Assembly (NCBI GenBank): GCA_963702495.1 | Contig: CAVPDA010000003.1 | Location: forward strand, 124,001-188,000 | DNA: 64,000 nt | Origin: CAVPDA01 sp963702495 | GTDB taxonomy: Bacteria; Pseudomonadota; Gammaproteobacteria; Burkholderiales; Rhodocyclaceae | Direction: 5' to 3' | Part shown: piece after piece, positions 20,240 to 32,116 of the stretch | Numbering within the stretch: position 1 is the first letter of the stretch | Layout: each line of letters begins with the position of its first letter | Program-made: the position numbers and the translations under genes | The notes under the pieces: generated by a model | Database searches by the model: none | Seen by the model: the letters and a program-made list of their open reading frames with translations, nothing else | Told to the model about the DNA's origin: nothing

Positions 20240-20599
20240 GGGTACTCTCCAAGTCTTCGGGCAGGCTGGCAAGACGGTAACGCGGTTCCCGGGGTTCGCG
20301 CCCACTTCATGCGATGTGGTGCCGCTGTCGTCCATCCCGGTGCTGGCGGCCGGTGAGGAATGATACCTGCCCAGGATCGCGCCAGTATGACGCAACAAAG
20401 CCAGGCGGACCTGAATCAGCCCGCACAAAGTGCCCGTGCAACGCCTGATCCGGCGCACTCTTCCGTCCGGCGCCGGTAAGGACGAAATGACTTGACTGGC
20501 TGTCACTGCAACTTCTCACGAATCTCAACCGCCTTGCCGCCAATCGGCTTTGGACCCATGTTGCGGGATTTCGTTGCACCGGAATTCAGCTTTGGCAGT
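20240..20599. other. Intergenic stretch upstream of prc
   Basis: Separates prc (minus) from a decayed serine-hydrolase gene (plus). It contains the prc ribosome-binding site and presumably its promoter. No further gene is seen. Confidence 0.4.
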
Positions 20600-21405
20600 A
20601 TGGTTCCAGTGCACGGCTATGCCACAATGTTCCGGGCTCGGCGCACTTCATCACCGGCCGCGATCTGGCCACGGCCAGCGACGAAGACGGCTTCTTCGTC
20701 TCGCCGCGTGCCGAACGACGCGGTCATCAAGACGGTAGTCGACCCGCAGGCGCGCGCGGTGCATCTGACGCTGCCCAGCGGTGTCACCCGCAGCGCGGTC
20801 GTGACCGGCGACCAGGGCTGCGTCACGCTGCCGCGCGGAGCCAAGTCGGCCTTCTTCACCCCGATCAAGCTGCGCTCCGTACTGCCAGACCCGGCCGTCC
20901 AGCCGTGGCCGATGGGCGACCAACTGCCCGCCGCAGCGCCATTGCCGCCGGAAGTGGCTGCGGAGAAAGTGGCGGAGGCCCTGCAGGCCGCCTTCGACCC
21001 GCCCGAGGCGCTGACCGCAGCATTCGTCGTCGCCTACAAGGGGCGCATCATCGCCGAGCGCTACCAGGCCGGACTCGACCACACCACGCGCCTGCCCGGC
21101 TGGTCGATGGGCAAGAGCCTCACCGCAACGCTGATCGGCCAGTTGATCCACGAGGGAGTCTACGACCTGTGGGCACCGGCACCGGTACCGGCGTGGCAGC
21201 AGCCGGACGATGTGCGGCGCACGATCCGCATCGCCGACCTGGTCGCGGCCGGTCTATGGCGGGATGTTCTGGCTCAACCGCACGCACAACTGGCCCGTGC
21301 CCGAGGATGCCTGCTACATGGCCGGTGCGGGCGGCCAGTACACGATCATCATTCCCACACATGACTTGGCGGTGGTGTCGCTGCCTGGATGGGGCATCGT
21401 GATTC
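20600..21405 (+). pseudogene. Decayed serine hydrolase (beta-lactamase-fold, class C-like)
   Basis: Three pieces of one gene lie in different frames. First, CHNVPGSAHFITGRDLATAS, an N-terminal piece. Second, after a shift near 20705, a long piece with VVDPQARAVHLTLPSG, VTGDQGCVTLPRG and the active-site region LPGWSMGKSLTATLIGQLI, whose SxxK motif is intact. Third, after about 21240, FWLNRTHNWPVPEDACYMA and GGQYTIIIPTHDLAVVSLPG, the C-terminal part of the same fold. Roughly 150 residues expected between the second and third pieces are missing, so this is a true deletion and not only a base-calling shift. Family members are exported or cytoplasmic esterases or beta-lactamase-like enzymes. Confidence 0.75.
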
Positions 21406-21476
21406 GAATGGGCTGTTTCATGGACATACGGAGGCCATTCAGTCGCCCGCGAACACCCGGCGCGAAAATGCGCCGT

Positions 21477-21497
21477 CGCCCGGGGCAGTCCCGGGCG
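21477..21497 (-). terminator. Stem-loop downstream of the cytochrome P460 gene
   Basis: Perfect 8-bp inverted repeat CGCCCGGG/CCCGGGCG with a 5-base loop, 25 bases after the P460 stop. On the minus strand a short T4 run lies a few bases further on, so termination is plausible but the tract is weak. Confidence 0.45.
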
Positions 21498-21521
21498 GCA
21501 GCGGTCGGTCAGGTAGAGGTG

Positions 21522-21989
21522 TCAGTCGCGCAGCGCGCTGAAGACGAAGTCCTTGCCTTTTTGTTGGATGTGGCAGGCATGGCAGTCGGCCTGGCCCTTG
21601 GCGTCAAGCGTGCCTTTCTTGTCGGCGAAGACCTCGTAGCCCCAGCCGTCGTTAGCCTTGAATTTCTTCGCATCCTTGGCCATGACGACAACCGCCTTGC
21701 GATTGCCCTCGGACACGGCATTGTCCTTGTCCACGGCCTCGAAGAGGTCGAATACGATCACGGAGCCGTCGGCGAACTTGCCTGCCTTGTAGCCGGCGAG
21801 GGCCTTCTTGTTGCCATAAATGTGGTGCATGCCGCCCACCGCGTCGAACAGCGGGTGCCCCTTGTTGATGACCATGGACTTGACGTGCTTCCAGTCTCGG
21901 AAGCCGTCCGGGTAGGTGACTTTGGCATCGGCAGCCATGGCGCCGAAGGTTATCGCCGCGAGCGCGGCGGCAAGCACGAGCTGTTTCAT
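21522..21989 (-). CDS. Cytochrome P460
   Basis: A 155-residue exported protein with the signal peptide MKQLVLAAALAAITFGAMAA. The mature part has the P460 features YPDGFRDWKHVKSMVIN, MHHIYGNKKALAGYK and DGSVIVFDLFE, and one haem motif CHACH near the C-terminus followed by GKDFVFS. Cytochrome P460 carries a lysine-crosslinked haem and oxidises hydroxylamine with NO to N2O or nitrite in the periplasm. The crosslinking Lys is expected in the central strands, where several Lys are present, but cannot be fixed from sequence alone. GGGAGAG precedes the ATG at 21989. It is divergent from a MarR-type regulator. Confidence 0.88.
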   Translation of the reverse strand: MKQLVLAAALAAITFGAMAADAKVTYPDGFRDWKHVKSMVINKGHPLFDAVGGMHHIYGNKKALAGYKAGKFADGSVIVFDLFEAVDKDNAVSEGNRKAVVVMAKDAKKFKANDGWGYEVFADKKGTLDAKGQADCHACHIQQKGKDFVFSALRD

Positions 21990-22048
21990 GTGAGGCTCTC
22001 CCAATCGAGGTGGTTCAAGAAATAAACAGGCTTCGGGCGAGTCGATTA

Positions 22049-22065
22049 CGTATCGACACGATACG
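22049..22065. promoter_or_regulatory. Perfect palindrome, candidate operator of the P460/MarR pair
   Basis: CGTATCGACACGATACG is a perfect inverted repeat (7-3-7). It sits almost midway between the two divergent start codons, 59 bases from the P460 ATG and 57 bases from the regulator ATG. MarR proteins bind palindromes of this size as dimers, so binding by the neighbouring regulator is a reasonable inference. Confidence 0.55.
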
Positions 22066-22122
22066 AGTCTGAAGGGATTCACGCACCTTGTCAATAATGT
22101 TTTGAGGCGATACCATGCAGCC

Positions 22123-22722
22123 ATGAACGAGTCGGCGCGCACGCTGCTGGACCTGGTCAGTTGCCTGGGAAGGGTGATCCAAGAGGACGAGCGTAGGCAT
22201 GCCCTGGCGGCGGGGTTGCAGTCGGTGCATCTGACCGCCCTGTCTTATCTTCGAGACGCCAATCGCTACAGCAATACGCCGCACGCGCTGACGGAATTTC
22301 TCGGCTCCACCAAGGGCACGGTATCCCAGAGCCTGCTGCTTCTCTACCGCAAGGGCTTGGTGGAGCGGCACGCCGACCCGCAGGACGGACGCGTCATCCG
22401 GCTTCGCTTGTCCGCGGCCGGCAAGAAATTGCTGCAGGGCGCAGCCCTGGATCAGCAGTGGGAGGCGGCGGTGGGAGCCTTGTCGCCGGCGGATGCGGCG
22501 CTGGCATCGCAGGCGCTGGCGACCGTCTTGCGCTCGCTGCAGCGAGGCCGCGGCAGTCGCACCTTCGGCGTGTGCTCCACCTGCACCTTTTTCACTCGTC
22601 TGGGGGCACGGTCGTTCCGCTGCGGCCTCACCGGCGAGTCATTGAGCCAGTCAGACTCAACGAAGATCTGCCGAGAGCACATGCTTCCTGCGCACAACCC
22701 TGATCCCGGCGTCGGAAAATGA
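22123..22722 (+). CDS. MarR family regulator with C-terminal Cys4-type motif
   Basis: About 199 residues. The winged-helix domain spans residues 1-150, with the recognition helix in LTEFLGSTKGTVSQSLLLLY and the wing in DPQDGRVIRLRLSAAG. The C-terminus adds CSTCTFF, then SFRCGLTGE, then ICREH, a CX2C-X12-C-X15-CX2H arrangement that could bind zinc or an iron-sulfur cluster and would make the protein a redox or NO sensor. The ATG at 22123 is preferred over the TTG at 22102. Divergent arrangement with cytochrome P460 suggests that gene is the target. Confidence 0.85.
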   Translation: MNESARTLLDLVSCLGRVIQEDERRHALAAGLQSVHLTALSYLRDANRYSNTPHALTEFLGSTKGTVSQSLLLLYRKGLVERHADPQDGRVIRLRLSAAGKKLLQGAALDQQWEAAVGALSPADAALASQALATVLRSLQRGRGSRTFGVCSTCTFFTRLGARSFRCGLTGESLSQSDSTKICREHMLPAHNPDPGVGK

Positions 22723-22917
22723 AGGCCGCTGCGCGTCGGGAGCCGCAGCCAGAATAGCGGGATGACGGGTCCGGCGGCTCGGTGAGTGGGATGGGCCCCG
22801 CATGCAACGGGTTCGCTTCCCGGAGTTCACCAGGCAACGTTCAACACTCTGGATATGCGGACATCGCCGGGAGATCAGGAAAGGCGCTTGCGGCTGACGG
22901 ATGTCCGGCTTGGCTTT

Positions 22918-23241
22918 CGGCATACCAAGGGTGCCGGCACCGCGATCGGCGCCATCGCCGACACCCTAACCCGACAACCGCCGCCGACGGCTTTCGAGAT
23001 TGGTACGCACCGTTTCGCCCTGCTCATCATGCGTCTTACCGTGTTGCTGGTGCTGTTCGTGCTGCTCGTGAACGCACTCATGCACAAGCATTGGCTGGAG
23101 TCCTTCCTGTTCGCCGTCGCCCTCGCGGTGGGACCGACGCCGGAGCTGCTGCCGATGGTGGTGTCGCTCACGCTGTCGCGGGGTGCCCTGCACATGGCGA
23201 AGAAGCGGGTGATCGTCAAGCGCCTGGCCTCCATCCAGAAC
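22918..23241 (+). pseudogene. mgtA: Internal fragment of an Mg2+-transporting P-type ATPase (MgtA-like)
   Basis: About 108 residues matching only the middle of MgtA-type ATPases: GTAIGAIADTLTRQPPPTAF, a membrane pair (LIMRLTVLLVLFVLLVNALM), and the ion-binding TPELLPMVVSLTLSRGAL. The match stops after KRLASIQN, just before the phosphorylation motif DKTGT should begin, and nothing precedes it upstream. With no start, no catalytic Asp and no cytoplasmic domains it cannot work. The fragment lies against the 3' end of the glucan-synthase gene, suggesting a past rearrangement. Confidence 0.85.
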
Positions 23242-23255
23242 CCGGGGTCAAGTCA

Positions 23256-23291
23256 CCGTGGGAACACGACCCTGCGAGTCGGGTCCCACGG
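23256..23291 (-). terminator. Hairpin directly after the glucan-synthase stop
   Basis: An 8-bp perfect inverted repeat CCGTGGGA/TCCCACGG encloses a 20-base loop that can pair further (GACCC with GGGTC). It begins 2 bases after the stop of the minus-strand gene. There is no T-run, so it may act as an mRNA-stabilising stem and not as an intrinsic terminator. Confidence 0.4.
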
Positions 23292-23293
23292 CC

Positions 23294-26200
23294 TTATTTC
23301 GCGTGCACTCCCACCTCGACGACGTGGTCCTGACGGTCGTCCACCAGGGCAATCGCTCCGTCGTGTCGCTCGACGCCATCGACCGTCACGCTCATCCGGC
23401 CGCTCGTCCCGTCATCGCTCGCGCGCGCCTGTGCAACGGCGATGTGGTACACCGTCTCCCGATACCGGTAGTGGATCTGGAACCCCAGCCAATGCGCGGG
23501 CAGGCAGGGAGCAAGATGCAGCTTGTCGACCTCGAGTCTCAGGCCCAGCAGCGATTCCACGATGAGCCGGTACATCCAGCCGGCCGAGCCGGTGTACCAG
23601 CTCCATCCGCCGCGGCCGACGTGCGGCGCAGCTGCATAGACGTCGGCCGCCATGACATACGGCTCGACTTTGTAGGTCGCGACGGCTTGCGCTGATGCCC
23701 CATGGTTAACCGGATTGATCATGGCGGTCAGCTCCCACGCGCGCTGAGCGTCCCCCAAGGCGGCGAACGCCATGGCCGTCCAGATCGCCCCGTGGGTGTA
23801 TTGCCCGCCGTTTTCCCTCACGCCCGGCACGTAGCCGCGGATGTAGCCGGGGTCCAGATCCGACTTGTCGAAGGGCGGATCGAGAAGCTGGATGAGCGCG
23901 TGCTCGCGGCGCACCAGCCGCTGATCCACCGCCTGCATGGCCGTGCGCGAGCGAATCGTGTCGCCCGCCCCGGACAGCACGGACCAGCTCTGCGAGATCG
24001 AATCGATCCGGCACTCGGCGCTGCTCGCCGAGCCGAGCGGCGTGCCGTCGTCGAAGTAGCCGCGACGGTACCACTCGCCGTCCCAGCCGTGGTGCTCGAT
24101 GCTCTGGCGCAGCCGGGCGCCCTCCCCTTCGCAGCGCTCTGCGAAGGCTGCGTCGCCCGTTGCACGCGCGAGCCCGCTGAACTGCCTGAGCACTTCACAC
24201 AGGAAGAAACCCAGCCAGACGCTCTCGCCCTTGCCGCCGATCCCCACCAGGTTCATGCCGTCGTTCCAGTCGCCGGAGCCGATCAGCGGCAGACCATGCT
24301 GGCCGAAGCGCAGGCCGTGCAAAACGGCGCGCACGCAGTGGTCATACAGGCTGACTGCCTCGGCGGAGCGGCCGGGCAGGTCGTAGTAGGAGTCGTCCTC
24401 CGGGTTGACCGGGCGGCCTTCCAGGAAGTGTACGGGCTCATCCAGCACTCCCGTGTCGCCGCTGCTCGTCACATAGCGGCACACCGCCAAAGGCAGCCAG
24501 AGGTAGTCGTCCGAACAGTGCGTGCGCACGCCCCGGCCCGACGGCGGGTGCCACCAGTGCTGAACATCTCCCTCCTGGAACTGGCGGCTCGCGCACAGCA
24601 GCAGGTGCTCGCGCACCAGCCCGGGCTTCGCGTGGATGAGCGCCATCACGTCCTGCAACTGATCGCGGAAGCCGAAGGCGCCGCCGGACTGGTAGTAGCC
24701 GCTGCGTGCCCAGACACGGCATGCCAGGGTCTGGTACACCAGCCAGCCGTTGGTCAGCACATTGAGGGATGGGTCGGGTGTTTCCACCTGCACTGCTCCG
24801 AGCGCGTGGTTCCAGTGCTGCCACACCGCTTCGAGCGCGCCGCGCGCCGCCAGTGATCCGCGAAAGCGCTGCACCAGATTGCCGGCGTCATCGGCGTCGC
24901 GTCCCACGCCGAGCCGGTAGACGATTTCGCGCTCCTGCCCGTCGGCCAGATCGAATCTCACCTGGATCGCGGCGCAGGGATCCAGCCCAGAGCCCGTCTT
25001 GCCGGACAGTCGCGAGCGTCCCATGGCGGCCGGATTCCTCAACGTGCCATTGCGCCCGAGGAATTCTGTGCGGTCGCCGCTCAGCTTGCGCGTCGGGTCA
25101 TCCACGTCGAAAAAGGCAACCCGATCGGCGAACTCGGTGTTGTACGGGTTGCGCGCGTACAGCGCGCCGCTCTTGGGGTCGACTTCGGTGGTGACATGCA
25201 TGGCCGATTTGGCACGCAGATCCCCCAGCACCCACTCCACATAGCCGGTGGCGGAAAGCCTGCGTGCCCGGCCCGACTCGTTGCGCAGCTTCAGCACCGA
25301 GAACTTGATCGCCGCGTCCACGGCGACGTAGATCCACAGCTCGGAACGAATGCCGTCGGAGCTGTTCTCGAAGACGCTGTAGCCGAATCCGTGCCGGATG
25401 ACATAGGGCGACGATGCGCTGGCCGGCAACGGCGTGGGGGACCAGACGTGACCGGTCTCTTCGTCACGGAGGTAGATGGCTTCTCCGCTCGCATCGCTCA
25501 CCGGGTCGTTGTGCCATGGGGTGAGACGGAATTCGTGCGCGTTCTCGCTCCAGGTGTAGGCGGCGCCGCCCTCCGAGACGACCGTTCCGAAGCGCGGATT
25601 GGCCAGGACGTTCACCCACGGCGCCGGTGTCACTTGACCGGGCGCGAGCGCGATGACGTATTCGCGCCCGTCGGGGGTGAATCCGCCCAGCCCGTTGGAC
25701 AGGATCAAATCGCGGCGCGCCAGGGCGGCGGCGGCAACAGCGGGAGTGGTCTCGGACGCGGCTTCGCGACGGTGCGGGCGACTCGGCGTGAACCGCGGCG
25801 CGCGCGGCTCCGCAAGGCCGCGATGGTCGAGCTGTTCCGCCAACGTTCCCCTGCCGTCCGTGATGACGGCGCGCGCGACCGACTGGAACAGCATGCGGTC
25901 CTCGGTCGATATCTGCTCCGCCGGCCGCACAAAGATGCCGCCCGGCCGATCGATCACGCTCGCCTCGATGCCCGAGGCGATCAGTCCCATGATCTGGTCC
26001 TGCAACCGTTGCCGGTAACCGGCGTGATCTTCGTTCCAGATCACCAGGTCCACCGCCAGCCCCTTCAGGCGCCAGTACGCATGGGCCTGCACGAGCTGGC
26101 GCACGAGATCGATACTGGCCGCATCCCCGATCTGCAGCAGCACGATCGGCAGATCGCCGGAGATGGCGTAACCCCACAGGCCGGACTGCCCGCGGCGATT

Positions 26201-29200
26201 CCTGGTAAGCACGGCTGCGTCGGCGCGCAGCCCGGCGTTGGCATAGATGACGGATCCGGCCAGGCGCGCATAAAGTTGCGAGTCGGCCTCGCTGGCATTG
26301 AGCTGCCGCAGCACCACCTGGCTGTGGGTCCACGTCAGGTCGAAGACGCGGTCCGCGAGATGCCGGTCCTGGTATTTCTCGACCAGGTGCACGGCCATGT
26401 CGCGGGTTTCTGCCATGCCCGAAACGATATCGATGGTGGCCGACTGTTCCGGATCGAGAGCGAGCGAACAGCGAATGGCGACGATCGGATCCAGCACCGG
26501 GCCCTCGGTGTCCGAGAGCGCCGCCGGGTCACTCATGGCGGCGGGGTCGGCGGCGCTTCTCGTACGGCCGATGAAGCGCAGGCGATCGGTCTCGTAGGAC
26601 ATCTCGCCGATGTCTGCGCCATGCACCGCCATGCGGTGAAGCATCCAGGGCGCCTGCTCGCCGCGGGAGCGGGGCCGGCGCGTGCACAGGATCGCGCGCC
26701 GCTCCCGCAGGATCTCGGTCTGCACGAATAGATTGCTGAAGGCCGGATGCAGCGCGTCGGCGGCCGGCGGCGCGATCACCACTTCGGCATAACTCGTGAA
26801 GTCGATCTGCCTGCGCTTTCGCGACCGATTCGTGATGCGGACCCGGCGCAGCTCGATATCGTCCTCCGGCGACACGACGATCTCGGTATGCGTCTCGAAA
26901 TCGCCGCGGTCAGCGCTACCGCCGACGCCGCCGCCAAATGAGTCGCGGCGGCGAAACTCGGCGCGCCCCTCGGAGAAGATCGCTTCGTAACTCTCCGCTC
27001 GCTTGAGGGTCGGCTGGTGGGAGGTCGACCAGAACGCGCCGCTCGCCACGTCGCGGACATAACAGAACGTGCCCCAGTTGTCGCAGGTGCCGTCCTCGTG
27101 CCAGCGCGTGACGGCGAGGTCCTTCCAGCGGCTGTAGCCGCCCCCCGCGTTGGTGACCATCACGTGGTAGCGGCCGTTCGACAACAACTGCACCTCCGGT
27201 ACCGGCGTGTCGGGGCTGCCGAACACGCGAATCGGGGTCTCCGCGGCAACCGAGGTCGAGCGCACCTCGGACAGTTGAGCGGTATGCGAAAACAATGCCG
27301 TGGCCTTGGGAATCCGCTCTTGAAGCAGCAGCATGATCGCCTGGAACAGCGGCTCCGACTCGAACCGCCGCTGCATCGGGCGCTCCAGGACCAGGTAAGC
27401 CAGGGCAAGCAGGCTCATGCCCTGGTGATGGGCCATGAAGGCCCGCACTACCGCCTTCGATTGCCCGCGTCGCTGCCGTGCAGGCGTGTAGTCGATCGCT
27501 TCGAAGAAGCCGAACTTCCCGATAAACCCATCGGCCGCGAGTCGCTGCAGATTCAGGCAGGCCTCCTCGGGCGCCACCATCAGCGCGAGTGCCGAGGCAT
27601 AGGGCGCAACGACCAGATCCTCGGCCAGTCCGCGCTTGAGGCCGAGGCCCGGCACACCGAAGGCGCGGTACTGGTAATTGAGGTGCACGTCGACCGTGTT
27701 GTAACCGGATTCCGACATGCCCCAAGGGACGCCGCGCTGGCCGCCATACTCGATCTGTCTCGCCACCGCTGCCTTGCAGGTCTGGTCGAGCAGCGTGTTG
27801 TCGTAGGTCGGCATCACCAGGAGCGGCATCAGGTACTCGAACATCGAACCGCTCCACGACAGGAGTACCGGTTCTCCGCCGGCGCCGATGAGCAGGCGCC
27901 CCAGGGCGAACCAGCTCTCCTGCGGCAGTTGCCCCTGGGCAATGGCGACGAAACTGCACAATCGCGCCTCGGAGGCCAGCAGGTCGTAGTAACTCGCGTC
28001 CGCCCGGCGCTCGCCCACGTTGTAACCGATGGTCAGCAGATGGCGCGCTTTGTCGAACAGGAAGTCATACTCCATGTCGGCGAGTTCGCCGGATTGCAGT
28101 GCCAGGCGTTCGATGGCCGCCATCCGGTCGCGGGCGCGGGCGCTCCCTGCCTTGGCCAGTTCGCGCAGGGTCGGAATCGCATCGTTTGCGGCGCTTTCGG
28201 CGAAGAACGTCAGTTCGGCCAGCGCCTCGCGGCATTGCCGTTCAAGCGCCTGCGCCCACCCTTTCGCTTCCGACCCCTTCGCTTCGCTCTCGGGCGCTGT
28301 GTCTTCCCTGCCAGCGACACCGCTTTCGACCTGGGTGACCAGGTCGGCGGCACCGGCAGCCAGCCGCTCGAGGGACAACCGCGCCGCCGCGAGGGTGGTC
28401 GGGGGGGCAGCGGACGCGGACTCCAGTTCGGTCCGAAACTCCGCCAGCGGACCGGCCGCCGCCCGGTCCGAAGCGTCTGCCGCCTCCGCGAGAACCCGGA
28501 GGGTGTCGCTCAGGCCGTCGTACAGCCGCGCCGCCAGGATCCTGTCATCGGCCAGCGCGAGCAGACCCGCACGCAGGGTCAGCAGGTGACCGGCGAGGTT
28601 TCCGCTGTCCACCGTGGAGACGTACAGCGGTGGCAGCGGCCGCAGCGTCTGTGTGTCGTACCAGTTGTAGAAGTGCCCCCGGTATCGCTCCAGCCCCTCC
28701 ATCGTGCGCAGGGTGTTCGCCGTGCGCTCGATGAGTTGGCCGGCCGGGATGTAGCCGAAGTCGTAGGCGGACAGGTTCGCCAGCAGCGCCAGCCCCATGT
28801 TGGTCGGCGACGTGCGATGGGCGACCGCGGCAACGCGGTACTCCTGATAGTTGTCGGGTGGCAGCCAATGGTCTTGCGGGCCGACGAAGTGGTCGAAAAA
28901 CGCCCAGGTCCGGCGCGAAAGCGCGCGCAGGAAGAGCGTCTGTTCGGCCGTCAGCGTCGCCTTGCGGCGAGCGAGCGGGCGGCTGATCCACCACGCGACG
29001 CCGGGTGAGGCGAACCACAAGAACAGAATCGGTCCCGCCACCGCCAACACCACCGGCTTCGATGCCGCCAGATGGATCGCTGCCGCTGTGGCGATGGCGG
29101 GGGCAACCCACATCGATTGGAAAGACACGGCGAGGTCGCCGCGGCCGCGCCCGGTTCGACTCGCTCGCGGCCTCGCTCGATGGATTCCATTCGAGCAGTC

Positions 29201-32054
29201 GCCTGCGTGTCACCAGCATCCGCCAGGCCGTGCGCACGATGGCATCCAGACTGAAGAACGCTTCGTAGGGGAGACAGGCGAACTCGAACGCCACCTGCTT
29301 CATGTGCCGAGAAGTCGAACGGGCGACGGCTGCGAGGTGCTGCCGCAGCAGCACCTCCTCCGGTTTGCGAAACAGATCGAGGATCGAGGCGCATAAGGGG
29401 GGAAGCAGCAGGATGCCGATCAACGACAAGGTCCAGAACCAGGCCGACGACAAGACCGTCCATCCCAGCAGGAACAGGAGCGTCAGCGCCGCGGGGACGA
29501 GGCTGCGGCGCAGGTTGTCGAACAGCTTCCATTGCGACAATTCCGACAGCGGATTCGCCTGACGGCGCCTGCCCTCGACTGCGCGGGTGCAGGGTACGCG
29601 GCTCAGCAGCCACCCCGCGATTTGCCAATCGCCGCGAATCCAGCGATGGCGGCGGCTCACGTCGGCGCTGTAGCGGGCCGGATAGTCCTCGTACAACTGC
29701 GCATCGCTCAACAGCCCTGCCCGCGCGTAACATCCTTCCAGAAGATCGTGGCTGAGGATCCGATTCTCGGGGAAGCGCCCACCGAGGGCCTGCTCGAACG
29801 CATCGACGTCGTAGATCCCCTTGCCGATGAACGAGCCTTCGCCGAACACGTCCTGGTAGACGTCCGAGACGGCACGCGTGTACGGGTCGATGCCGGGCTC
29901 CCCGCCGTACAGTCGCGCATAGCGCGAGCGGTTCGTACCCGGCAGGCTGATCGCCACGCGCGGTTGCAGGATGCCGTAGCCCTCGACGACGCGCCGCTTC
30001 GCTGCGTCGTAGCGGGGATGATTCAACGGGTGTGCCATGGCGCCGACGAACTGCCGCGCCGCATCGCGCGGAAGCTGCGTATCCGTGTCCAGGGTGATGA
30101 CGTACTTCACGTCGGACAGGACAGCAGTGTCGCCGACGACGAGCGAAAAGCCGCTGTTGGCAACAGCGCTTCCAGCATCGCGCTCGCCGCCGCGCAACAG
30201 CGCGTTCAAGTCCGCCAGCTTGCCGCGCTTGCGCTCGTAACCCATCCAGATCCGTTCCTGCGGGTTCCACCGCCGCGGGCGATGGAAGAGGAAGAAATTG
30301 TCGCCCCTGGCTTTGCTCTCTCCATCGCCATATTTCTCGTTCAGCTCTTCGATCCTCGCTTGCGCCAGCCGTACCAGCGGCCCGTCCTCCGGGAGCGATT
30401 CCTGGTTCGCGTCGCGAAGATCGGTCAACAGGCCGAAGTGCAGGCATTCATCCCGATTCGCCAGGAACCGGACTTCCAGCGCCTCGACCAGATCCTCGAC
30501 GCTCTGAGCACTGGTGAGCATGGTCGGAACCACCACCAGCGTGCGCGATTGCGGCGGGATCCCTTCGGAGAAGTCCATTTTCGGCAGCGGATGCGGCGTC
30601 ACCAGCAGGGTTGCCAGCCAGTTCACCAGCGCCACGGCCAACTGACTGGCGACCAGCAGCGAGAGCACGCCGATCGGCAGCAGTACCGGATCGGACACCG
30701 CAGCGGGAATCCCTGCGGCAAACGCCTGCGCCAAGAGGCTTCCGGCGATGATCACCGTGATCAGCACGATGGCGCCGAGATACAGGAGCAAGGGGAACCG
30801 GCCGGTGGCTTTGCGCAACGCCTCGGTACCGGGCAGGCGAACATTCGCCGCCCGCTCGATTTCCGGCAAGCCCTTGTCGATCAGGTAGAAGCCGACGTGA
30901 CTCGCCCGATGATCAGTGCCGCCTTCTCCCCCTGCGCGCGCCAGCTCGACCGCCTTGCGGGCCACCTCGCCCTCCGTCAGGCGGCCCTTCTTCGCTATCT
31001 CTTCCGTTGCATGGCGGTAGCGATCGCGGGTGGCAAAATCCATCCTGCCATAGACGCCGCCCGGATCGTCGAGCAGCGTCCGCTCGACGACGCTCATGGT
31101 CTCGACGAACTCGCGCCAGTCGATCGCGCCCAGAACCCGAAGACTGCCGATGCTGTTGCTGATGGAGACCTGGTCGGCGGCCTGCTGCTGATTCTCCGTC
31201 TGCACCATGCGCTCGATCGTCAGGCCCGACTCGGAGAGTCGCTGCTCGATCCAGGTCAGCGGCAATGCCAGGGCCGGGCCCCGCCCCTGCAAGCGACGCG
31301 CGAGCTCCGCGACGAACGCGCTGGCCAGCGGAGGATTCGAGCGCGCCATGTCCGCGATGACCAGAATCAGGCTCTTCGGATCCTTCTCGGCGGTCTCCGT
31401 CATCTGGTCCGCCCAGGAGTCGGCCAGGTTTCGCTCGTCCCAGGCGGCGGCGATCCGCAGGCCGACGCGACGGAGATTCTCGATCAGCGCCAGTCGCAGC
31501 ATGATCGGGATTGCCCACAGCTCGCCAAGCTTGAGGGCCGCGACGCTCTGGTAGGCCGCAACGAAGCGGCTGAGGCTTGCCGTATCTACGCGACCGTCGC
31601 CATGCGCAACGGTCTCCAGCGCAATGTCATACACGCGCGGTCGTCCGGCCGACGGTCCATGCGCCAGGCGGGGGAGCTCCCGGCTGTAACCTTTCGGCAG
31701 GTGCCGCTTGGCGGTACGGATCTGCTCTTCGATGAGATAGAAATTGTCGAGCAGCCATTCCCCGGCCGGCGTGATCCGGCGGTTCTCCGTGACCACCGCC
31801 GACAACAGCGTGCACACTCCGACCAGCGTGCTTTCGTTCGCTGCCAGCCGCGCCAGGAGCTGGTCGGGCGCGCGCCCCGGAGCCAGCATGTGCGCGGCCG
31901 CGAGAGCCTTTCCGTGCTGCTCCATCTGCTCGGCGCTGAACAACTCGGATCGGAGCGGGGGTTCCTCGTCCGGGTGAATGCGCGGCAAGTGGCTGCCGCG
32001 AAGCCGCGTCTTCCTTTGTCGCAGATATCCGGTGAGCTTCGTGCCAGCGTTCAA
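23294..32054 (-). CDS. ndvB: Cyclic beta-1,2-glucan synthase (NdvB/ChvB-like), one frameshift
   Basis: A giant inner-membrane enzyme of about 2920 residues that makes periplasmic cyclic glucans from UDP-glucose. Domain order: a cytoplasmic N-terminus; membrane segments near residue 420 (LLLYLGAIVLITVIIAGSLL); the GT84 glycosyltransferase domain with VITLDTDTQLPRDAARQF and RRHRWIRGDWQIAGWLLS; a second membrane group (ALTLLFLLGWTVLSS); a glycoamylase-like domain (FYNWYDTQTLRPLPPLYVST, SWSGSMFEYLMPLLVMPTYD); and a C-terminal GH94 phosphorylase-type domain with GSGDWNDGMNLVG that sets chain length. The frame changes by one inserted base near 29130-29155, just after RRRLLEWNPSSE. The two halves together match the whole family length. 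In other bacteria the product aids growth at low osmolarity and host contact. The start at 32054 is inferred from the family's N-terminus. Confidence 0.92.
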
Positions 32055-32116
32055 TTCAGGGGCCCTTCCAGGGCAAGAAATATCAACAACGCGTACCGCA
32101 TCGGGCCAGGGGCCGG

